Positions 55,793-64,000 of a stretch of DNA of 64,000 nucleotides are shown here, piece by piece. Source of the DNA: Brachionus manjavacas (Eukaryota; Rotifera; Eurotatoria; Ploima; Brachionidae). The DNA lies in assembly GCA_019054805.1 (NCBI GenBank), contig JAHQIY010000003.1:4898001-4962000 (forward strand). The letters run 5' to 3'. Position 1 is the stretch's first letter; each line of letters starts with the position of its first letter. Under the pieces are notes generated by a model that was given only the letters and a program-made list of their open reading frames with translations, did not search any database and was not told the DNA's origin. Position numbers and translations under genes: made by a program.

Positions 55793-56944
55793 TTTCAACA
55801 TGCATTCAATTTTTACTTCAGTTCTTTTCATCATTTTAGTTGAAATTTTTCGTAAAATTTTTTGGCTATTCTTTCCAAGGCACACACGCTTCTTATCAAT
55901 ACATCATTTAAGAATCTTGTCTGAGCACATCGCTGTATCATTAATCAATGTCGCTCATGCACTTAGTCTAATTGGGCCCAAATAACTCTGGCACAATAGA
56001 CACATTGGATGTGTGCTTAATGTAAAACTTTCAGCTTAATTTTAATTCTCGCAAAAGGCGAGACATTCGACTTTGGCAAAATAAGTTTAGTCAAAGCAAA
56101 TGATTCGCATTTCAGATTATTTAACTTGATGGGACCATGGTGTTTGATTAAAGCCAATATTTTATCTTCAGTCAGCCATGCTTAAGTGGGCTATTAAGAT
56201 TTTGATATTTTAAAAAATAAATCCACCGCTATTAACACTTGATTGATGTTTTTTCGTTCAAAATGTCACTTTGATAGATTGGCAAAGAAATTTAATTAAA
56301 AATCTCATGACTAAAATAGAGTTCATCAACAACGACAAAAAATTTTTAATTTCTTTTTCTATTTTTAATTCATTTATCTTATTTTACTTGGATTAAGCTA
56401 ATTTTGTGTTTTAATTTAAATTTAAGAAACTTACAGCAGATATTCAGTAAAATGTAATAGTAAAAATTGTCTAAAATTAACATCTGTTTTAATAAAATTT
56501 AATCCTTTGATAATTTTTTTATTGAAAATATTAAAAAAAAATCAAAAAAGATATTAATCAATGGCTCAAAAATGTAGACTAATTCTAAAAATAGCCATTT
56601 AGCTTGCATTAAACATTGTCAACTTTTCTTTTATGACAATTGAAATTAAAAAAAATTGGGTTGATTAAAGGCAAATTTGATACGACGACGAACACTTAAT
56701 CGTTTGAAAATTAATCGAGCTTTTTAAGAGTTCCTCTTTTTGATATAATTACATTTTTGACTAACAAAATAATTTAGTAAAGCTTTCAATTCCAAAGACA
56801 TTTAAAAAATTTTAAAGTTTTAATTTAAAAAAAAGCCTTCATTGAAGCACTTATGATTAAGGAGATAAATCAATCAGTTTTTTAATCATTATACAAGATG
56901 TGTTTAATTAAAGGCCCATAATTTTCCTAACTGCCCATATTTTT

Positions 56945-57190
56945 TTCAACATTTTAATTTATTCCCCCTTTATGTTATTGAAAAAAAAGCTATAAAAATT
57001 TTATTTGTGTGAAAAAATTCTAATGGTGAAAAGATTACATTTTTTGTTTGTCTGGTAAGAGATCAAGTTTTTGTTCACTTTTAGTTAATTATCAAAACTA
57101 CTCAACATGGAACTAAAAGGAGACAATTTCAAACTAAACGGTCCTCCTCAAAATATTATTTTATTTATTATAATAATAAAAAATAATTAA
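56945..57190 (+). pseudogene. Micropeptide unit, copy 1 (short form)
   Basis: This copy shares about 230 bp with copy 2 (60684-60920) at roughly 95% identity: a TCAACATTTTAATTTATT lead, a GCTATAAAAATTTT TATA-like box at about 56990, a conserved leader and an ATG at 57107. The frame reads MELKGDNFKLNGPPQNIILF and then, after the duplication breakpoint, only a few more residues before a stop at 57190 (27 residues in all). The hydrophobic segment is cut short, so this copy is probably non-functional or a truncated product. Confidence 0.5.
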
Positions 57191-60100
57191 AATATTTTTT
57201 TTTATTAAGTTTTTTAATCATAATCCAAAATGTGTTTAATTAAAGGCTCAAAATTTTCCTACTGCTAATTTTAATAAAACTAAACCCTTAATTAAAGTAA
57301 AGACTAAATTAATAAGAAGACCCTCACATTCTGCTTAAATTTTAATCTTTACTGTCTGCACCCTCTTCTAATTTAGACGAGTTTTTATTAAAAATAGCGT
57401 TACAAAAAACATTATTTGCATTAAATAAATAAATTAAAAAATTTAAATTTATTTAAATTCAATTAGGGGAGTAAAATAATCTTATTATTAAATAAAAAAA
57501 GTTTGAATTTTACCAAGACATGTTCCGAGCGACCATTTGGACTTTTTTTTCTGTTAAAAAATTCTATGATGTTCTATGATCTATTTTTAAACAAAATAGA
57601 TAAAAAATAATAAAATTACGATATGATTTGATTTTAATAATTTCAAAATGGTTGAAATTACTAATTTTAAAAATAGAAGAACGAACTAAATCCGCTACTT
57701 AATCATATAGTAGATAAAATGAAACAGCGGCGGTCAAAATTGGAGCAAAAAAAATTAAAAAATTATTGATAATTTTTAAATATTTTAGCATTAAAATCGA
57801 GAAATAAAGTTTCATCGTGTCAGAGAAAAAGTCAAAAAAACTATTTATTTAATACTATTTCTTACAATATTTCATCTATTCTTCAAATATAAAAATATAT
57901 TAATTTTATGCTTTTGGTTACGAAATTTCGTTCGAAAATGTTAAACCTTTATTTTTTTAAAATAATCTTCAATAATTGAAATAAGCTGGGATTCGGTCAT
58001 AGAAAATATTTTGCTTCAAAATTCACTGTTCCAATGAAACATGGAACAAAAGAAACTTTGGATTAAGGTTCATCTTCTACAAGGTAAAACTTTACGACTT
58101 TATTAGCTATTTTGCTTATCATACTTGGAAATGAATTAATGGGAAAATTAAAAAATAAAAATAATTATTGAAATAAAAATTTGCAAAAATTGGCACTGCT
58201 AATTCAATAAGTCCCAATGGTACACCGGTGTGCCATAATAAAAAATACAATCAAAGTAAAATAGATAAAAATAAGAAGGAATAAGAAATTGATTAAAAAA
58301 TGGCCAAGTTTCCTGTTGACCATCAAATTGAGTGTTTCGTCAGCTTTATGATTTTGTTTCTGGCGCTGAAAAAATTTAAATGAATCGAATACTCGAAAAA
58401 AAACTATTTAAATACGTGTTTTGTTTTATGGCAGCTAGAAATTATTGATACAATAAATCACATTACTATTCTAAAATATTTATTAGATAGAATTTCCAAT
58501 AAAAAGAAAAAATTAGAACAAATCTTCATAGAATAATTTATAGAACCATAAACGCCAACTCCAAACTCGTTAAAAATTTATAACCCAAAGATAACTAGGT
58601 AGTTGTAATTGGCACCGGCAATCAATCGAAATCAAATATTCTAGCATCGAGGCCTACTATTAACAACTCTTTATTATTCCGAGTCAAATTTATGATTTAA
58701 CATTAATCAAATTATCTGGCAATTTTATCCATTTAACCAAATTATATGCTACAAAGGCCTGGTTGATTTATTATCTGTCTCAAAGCATCGAAAATTTTGT
58801 TTCAACTAAACAAATGTTGCATTTGCATGAGCTAGCTGATTTATTGTTGATTGTGCGAGTGTCTAAGTCTTTGCCTAACATCAACAAATCTCTATTTGTC
58901 AAAAGTAATAGGCCAACAAAATAATCTTGATAACAAGGATTATACGTATCGATCCCATCAATCACTTAGTCATTAAAATAATCTATCAATCAATCATCTC
59001 GGAAAAAAACCAAATCAATCAGTCGATTAATCAATCACATTTTCATTTATGTAAGAAATTTTGAGCTCTAAGAGGCCTGACTTATCTGGAAAAAATGCAA
59101 CAATTTTGCTCCAAGATTGAAAAATGAGATAAATTTGTCGATAAGCGATATACGGCAATTTTGAGCAAAAAAAATAGTCTGATCTTGATTAAATTTGATA
59201 CATTGACAAGTAGACGCCTCTGGCCTAATCTAGCGTGTCTTTTATTCGACTTTTTTTCCCATTTTTCTTATTTCAATCAGAATCTATGAAATTCAATATT
59301 TAATTAACTAATTTATTTAGAATGAAATCAAATAGCCAGCGAAATTTTGTTCGAGATTTTGTTTGGATTCTTAAGGGTGTAATTAATCAAGCATTTTTGA
59401 TGTTCGAGTGGCTCTTCAATATCAAATTAACCTGTCACTGGAGATGCTTTCCTACATGCTTGTAATTATTCGTTTTAAATCAGATCTTTTTGAATATTGA
59501 GTTATGCATAAATAGCTTGTCAAAGTGCACAGAGCATTTTTTCCGCTTCATTTAAACAAAGATATCTTGAACCCCTTTGACTTTTGTATTTCAATAGGCA
59601 TTTTAAAATAAACTATTTTGTCTATGTCTCCATTTCTTAAGCTAAATCATATACAATGGCTAAAATTATTTTGTTGTTGCATCAACTGATAGAAGTTAAA
59701 TGAAAGCTCTTTTAATTTTGAATTTTCTTTTTAAATTTCGATTTTTGACTTCTAATTAGTAATCCATGCAACCTAGGAGAGCCAAAAATTTCCGGAACCA
59801 AAGGCTTGTGGAGTTTAGTAAAGAAGTATGTCTTCTGAGAAATTTTTCTCATCAAAAAATTTAAAAACACCTATTGATGTCACTTTTAATATACTAAAAA
59901 CTTTTTGATTTAAAATTTTCATTTAAAGATTAATTACAATTAATTGAAACTTATTGAATTAAAAAATTAGAAAAAAGTGTTTTTTTTTTCAAAATTCAAT
60001 CTAATGAATTTTCCTGGTAAAAAAATTTATCTAGCTTCAGAATATGTAAATAGTAAAAAGAGTATAAACGATCAATTATGATATTTTAGTTTTTAATTTC

Positions 60101-60683
60101 AATTAGTTTATCACATTTTGAATAAAATACAATGTTTATTATACCATATTGTAGAGGAAGAAAACTCTACATCTTTAACCCAGAAAGTAATTGTAAAATT
60201 AAATTCATTAGTTTCTTTTTTTTTGTCGAAAATTTGAATCAAATTCAAAAAAAAACTTAAAATACTCTCTAATATAAAATAAAATAAAATAAAAAAACTA
60301 AAATTTGTCGTAAATTTTCTTCTGATTACGAATCTACTCTTATTTTTAACTGAAAATCATTTTTTTGAAAACCGATCACATGAATAAAATTATTTTACAA
60401 AAAGTTTAACAGTTCTTTCCAATGTATTTTATTTGGAGATGTGGGGTAATAAAGTAAAGTAAAGTTTTATTTGGATTGTAATCCTTGAACAAGATACAAA
60501 AAAGTCAATTTCAGTCGAACAATAATTGTTTGCTACAAAAAGATTTGAGACTGTGACGTAAATTTTTGTACTCTTTCAGAATATATGACTAATAATAAGG
60601 GTGTCAGAATAGATACAACTTTACTAAAGCTTAAGTGTCTTAAGACCCCTAACACCGGAAATATTTTGGGTTACCTCTATTTT
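57191..60683. other. Spacer between the micropeptide copies
   Basis: No gene recognised. It contains runs of ATCAATCA-type sites at 58.97-59.04 kb, and at 60.11-60.25 kb a segment that recurs diverged at 61.38-61.53 kb. A reverse frame at 58780-58965 (61 codons) has ordinary composition but no family resemblance. Confidence 0.35.
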
Positions 60684-61530
60684 TTTCAACATTTTAATTT
60701 ATTTTATTCCGTCTTTATGTTATTGAAAAAAAAGCTATAAAAATTTTATTTGTGTGAAAAAATTCTAATGGTGAAAAGAGTATATTTTTTGTTTGTCTGG
60801 TAAGAGATCAAGTTTTTGTTCACTTTTAGTTAAATATCAAAACTACTCAACATGGAACTAAAAGAAGACAATTTCGAACTAAACGGTCCTCCTCAAAATA
60901 TTATTTTATTTGTAATAATTATTATTTATTTATTTATAATTTATAAACTGCACCTAAAGGGCGACTTAAAAAAAAATAAAAATCCAAGATTAAATTATTT
61001 AAATTGCTGATTTATTCAGCACATCGTATAAAATAATAATAATAAAAAATTATTGAAAAAAAGTACTAAATAATTATAAACAAAATAAAAAGTAAAGTTA
61101 TATGTCTATAAAAAATTTATTTTAGAAATCATTTAAGTGGGGTTATCTGAGAAATATTTCCAATGATCTACTTTCGACATTCTTTCTAATTACAAAAAAA
61201 GCCAAAATTAAAATATCTTAATTTAAATTTATTTTTATTTGTAAATTTATACCTGGCTGTGGCTTATATTTTAAATGCGTAATTTCATCATTAAAACGAT
61301 AAAATGCCACCATCCTCTTTTTTAAAATTTGAAAATCAGGTTTTTGAAACTTAATAAACTCTGAGGTCTTTTTTGTACATTTTAAAACATTTGGAATAAA
61401 ATTTAATGTTTACTAAACCATTTTGTAGGGGAAGAAAATTCCACATCTTTAACCTAGGAAGTAATTGATTTGAATTTATCAATTTCTTTTTTAACATGTT
61501 TAAATTCGATAATTTATTTATTTAAAAAAA
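60107..61530. repeat. Diverged duplicated segments around copy 2
   Basis: Segment 60120-60250 (GAGGAAGAAAACTCTACATC, TTTAACCCAGAAAGTAATTG) recurs at about 61395-61530 (GGGGAAGAAAATTCCACATC, TTTAACCTAGGAAGTAATTG). Copy 2 of the micropeptide unit sits between the two, so the region has grown by several duplications of different age. Confidence 0.6.
60684..61010 (+). CDS. Predicted small membrane peptide with TATA box (copy 2)
   Basis: The ATG at 60852 opens 52 codons ending at TGA 61010. The peptide has a polar, acidic N-terminus (MELKEDNFELNGPPQ), a strongly hydrophobic segment of about 15-18 residues (NIILFVIIIIYLFIIY) and a basic tail (KLHLKGDLKKNKNPR...). That layout predicts a single-pass micropeptide with the positive tail in the cytosol. 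Upstream, at about 60735, lies GCTATAAAAATTTT with a leader of about 110 bp, conserved with copy 1. The two copies differ by few substitutions within the coding part (G/E and K/E changes). No family is recognised. Real expression is unproven, because short frames with A/T-coded hydrophobic runs can arise by chance in this genome. Confidence 0.4.
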
Positions 61531-63859
61531 AATACGATTATGAAAGTATCTGAATAGTGGAAAAATTTTAATTTTAATGAATTTTAATTTTAAAGCACAG
61601 GAATAAGCTAAAATTTTAAAAATAACTTTATTATTTCCAGGTAAAGTTTTAAATTTAGGCTTATTTAAATGTTAAATAGAACAGATTCTTGATAGTATAA
61701 TAGAGCTTAAATATTCTATTAGTGAATTTTAAAACTTATTCTTACTTTCATCACCCAAGAGGTGTTTTGAATAAATAAATAGTTCTTTAATTTTTATGAG
61801 ATGATGATATTCATTTTTTCAATTCTTACTGAAAAATTTTTCCGTGCTTAAAAAAGTTTTCACCCAAAAAAATCCTATAAAAATTTTTATATTTCATTCA
61901 GACAAAGGAAATTATTCGGTATCAAATTTTATTAAAAATTAACCATATCTACTTCATTAAAAATCGTTTTTAAATTATTGAACTTGGACATGTATTGTTG
62001 GCTTGTTTACAATCTTTAATAATAACAAACTCTTATGATTCATTAAAACCAACACCATCCTTTGGTTACTGTCAAGCACTTGTGGAACTTTTAATCAAAT
62101 TTTCAAAATCGTCGATCCTAATTAAAACTGATATTCCTGTCACATCAATTCTAATTAAAATTTATTTATACTAGCGTAATTGAGATATTTATTTTAAAGA
62201 GATGTGTTTGAGAAATTCATTTAAAAGAGAGATCACGACTAATTTCAAAATATAGTTAGTTTATACAACCAATTTCTTAAACACATGTTGTTAACATTTC
62301 AGAGCCAAATTAATTAAAATTAAAGTACTCAACCAATGATGAATTGTTTTAATATTATTTTATTTAATTGATATTGACTCCAAGAATAATTTAATTACCC
62401 CTTATTTTAAAAATATTTAGTATTTAAGCATTTAAAATTTGAAAAATATTGAAAATTAAAATTATTTAAATAAAATTCTTATCGATTTTATAGAAAACAT
62501 TGAAAGACTATTTTTGAAAAATTAAATACTAATTAAATTATAATTGAAACCCAAAGTGTTTTTTGTTTAAATACTTACAAAATTTAAAAAAAAAAAATTA
62601 TTATGTATTGTTTTACTGATAAATTTTGTTAAGAAAAGGTGAAAAATTAGTTCATTTTAAATTTTCTAATATTTTATGGTGTATCTTTAGTTTTTCAGGA
62701 GTTGTTAAGTTCGTTTCATTTCGAATCTTTGGTGATAACTTTTGAATGAAACGAAATATACTGGTTCTGAAAAATTTTAAAACCTGTGACAATTTTTTTA
62801 AACCTCGAGATAGAATCTGTAATAACTGTGCAAAGTATTAGCTCACCTTTTTAAATCATTCTTAATGGAGTGCAAAATGCCAAAGTTTGTACGCCATTTT
62901 GCAGACTCTATCTTGAAGTTTAACAAACTTGTTACAGGTTCTAACATTTTCAGAACGAATATATTTCATTCCATTCAAAAGTTATTAGCAAGGAACCGAA
63001 TTGAATCGAACTTCACAGCTCCATTTTTCTAAACTTATTACATAAAAAAATCAATTAATAATAACATTGGTATTCTTTTCCTTGCTTTTAGTAGCAAAAA
63101 AGTGTATTAAATTATTATTAATTATTTGATATAAAGTTAATTTTATTATTTGTTAATTTGTGCTAATTGATCTGATATTTACAGAATTTTAATAGTAGTT
63201 TTCATTTTCCTAATAATATAATACAATAAGAAGAACAAAATAATAATAATAATGGAAAAGTGGAAAGCTACGAAAAAAAATCAACCAATTTTTTTTGCTT
63301 TTAAGTTTAATGCTTTTTTAACTAAATGTATCTTAGTATCTAATAGTGGAAAATTTTTTGCTTGTGACTTGAAACTTGAATCAATATTAAAATCAAAACA
63401 AAAAAAATTAACTTATATGTCTAATTAGTTTTAAATTTAAAAAATTTACTTCCACCCAAATGATTGAATAAATCACTTTTTAAAAAAATAAAAAAAATCG
63501 TCACTTTTTTAATTTTGATTTTCTTTTTTACTTATAATTGATTTTAGAGATTTTTTAGATATTTTTATTTACTTTTTATCTACAAACAAGCACCTACTTC
63601 ATTAAGAAAAAATAATTTCTGAGTCTATGCAATTAGATTTTTGATATTTAAGGATCGTTGAAATTTATGTTCGCCTTTTTTTAATACCATTTACTCTAAG
63701 TTTTGTTCAATATATGAATATATTCATACATTTTGAATTTTTTTCTTATATAAAATAAAGTTGATTGATTGACTTAAATCGATTTGACTGATTGACAGTT
63801 TGACTAAGTATATAAATTGTGTGTATGTTTTTCTAGTTAAAACAGAACATTGTGCGACT
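61011..63859. other. Spacer with foldback repeat
   Basis: AT-rich, with a strong foldback at 62698-63022 and one half of the diverged duplication described above. No gene recognised. Confidence 0.4.
62698..63022. repeat. Foldback element with 124-bp arms
   Basis: Arms 62698-62821 and 62899-63022 pair at a constant sum of coordinates (GGAG...CTCC at the tips; ATAACTTTTGAATG/CATTCAAAAGTTAT; AGATAGA/TCTATCT). The spacer is about 77 bp and arm identity roughly 80%. The structure resembles a MITE or snap-back element, without coding capacity. Confidence 0.75.
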
Positions 63860-63976
63860 ATGGGTTTCGTTGGTGTTTTACAAAGGAGATCAATCAAACG
63901 ATGCCAAAACATATTTACTCTTCAAGTAAGTCAGATTTTATCAGAATTAGAGTCATTATGCCAAGTCAAGAAGTGA
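63804..63976 (+). CDS. Possible first exon of a gene leaving the window
   Basis: A GTATATAAAT box at about 63808 precedes ATG 63860 by 50 bp. The frame (MGFVGVLQRRSIKRCQNIFT) reaches a perfect donor GTAAGT at 63926 in phase 0 after 22 codons. Read through, it stops at 63976. Composition is normal rather than A/T-driven. The rest of the gene would lie beyond the right edge, so neither family nor reality can be established. Confidence 0.3.
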
Positions 63977-64000
63977 TTAATATTCTAAGAAAATAAAACT

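Larger units (their letters stand above)
53266..56940. other. Non-coding upstream region of the teashirt-type gene
   Basis: No gene was found. It contains a LINE 3' end at 54.64-54.71 kb and a (TATC)n microsatellite at 55751-55792. The long AT-rich flank next to a developmental regulator may hold control elements, but none can be named from sequence alone. Confidence 0.4.

Noticed and set aside
55728-55985. 85-codon frame with ten or more IYLS repeats
   Set aside because: Driven by the TATC microsatellite; the remainder has no family match.
58780-58965. 61-codon reverse frame
   Set aside because: No homology, no promoter or splice context.
1-64000. CRISPR arrays, bacterial operons, rRNA genes
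   Set aside because: None seen; the window is eukaryotic and the regular repeats found are transposon or microsatellite sequence.

Overview
The window is nuclear DNA of a small-genome animal. It is very AT-rich, the genes carry GT-AG introns that are mostly 35-60 bp long, and the gene set is metazoan: SNAPC4, a Kirrel-type adhesion receptor, tropomodulin, CHTOP and a teashirt-type zinc-finger protein. The space between genes is full of decayed LINEs, MULE relics and MITEs. The compact introns, the low GC and the mix of repeats fit a monogonont rotifer (Brachionus type) best. That placement is inference; no diagnostic marker is present.

Layout. 1-3.3 kb: LINE 3' ends with a nested TTAA-flanked MITE. 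3.36-10.69 kb (+): a complete 13-exon SNAPC4 gene. 15.6-18.1 kb (+): a complete 9-exon Kirrel/nephrin-family receptor. 18.1-21.3 kb: AT-rich spacer with a reverse-transcriptase relic. 21.37-23.39 kb (-): a two-exon gene whose spliced frame fuses a phosphoenolpyruvate/triose-phosphate translocator to a polysaccharide pyruvyl transferase. 23.6-25.5 kb: a tandem duplication split by a TIR element. 26.3-27.4 kb (-): a FAM47-like gene. 28.9-29.5 kb: a possible small coding fragment. 31.4-32.2 kb (-): CHTOP. 33.1-36.4 kb (-): a nearly full-length but broken CR1/L2-type LINE. 38.1-39.4 kb (-): tropomodulin. 41.9-48.0 kb: a transposon nest (MULE relics, a LINE reverse-transcriptase copy and further 3' truncated copies of the same LINE). 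48.6-49.1 kb (-): a probable pseudogene. 51.9-53.3 kb (-): the teashirt-type gene. 53.3-64 kb: about 10.5 kb of mostly non-coding DNA with a duplicated TATA-plus-micropeptide unit, foldback repeats and a possible first exon at the right edge.

The most striking item is the translocator-pyruvyltransferase fusion. Pyruvyl transfer to glycans uses phosphoenolpyruvate as donor, and the translocator half belongs to the family that carries it. In fission yeast the Golgi pyruvyltransferase depends on a separate phosphoenolpyruvate transporter. Here both activities appear to be built into one 655-residue membrane protein, with one extra hydrophobic segment that would place the enzyme on the lumenal side. 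The other genes look like unrelated neighbours; no operon-like grouping is seen. Exon structures were worked out by hand from reading frames and GT/AG sites, and in every multi-exon model the exon lengths add up to a whole number of codons.
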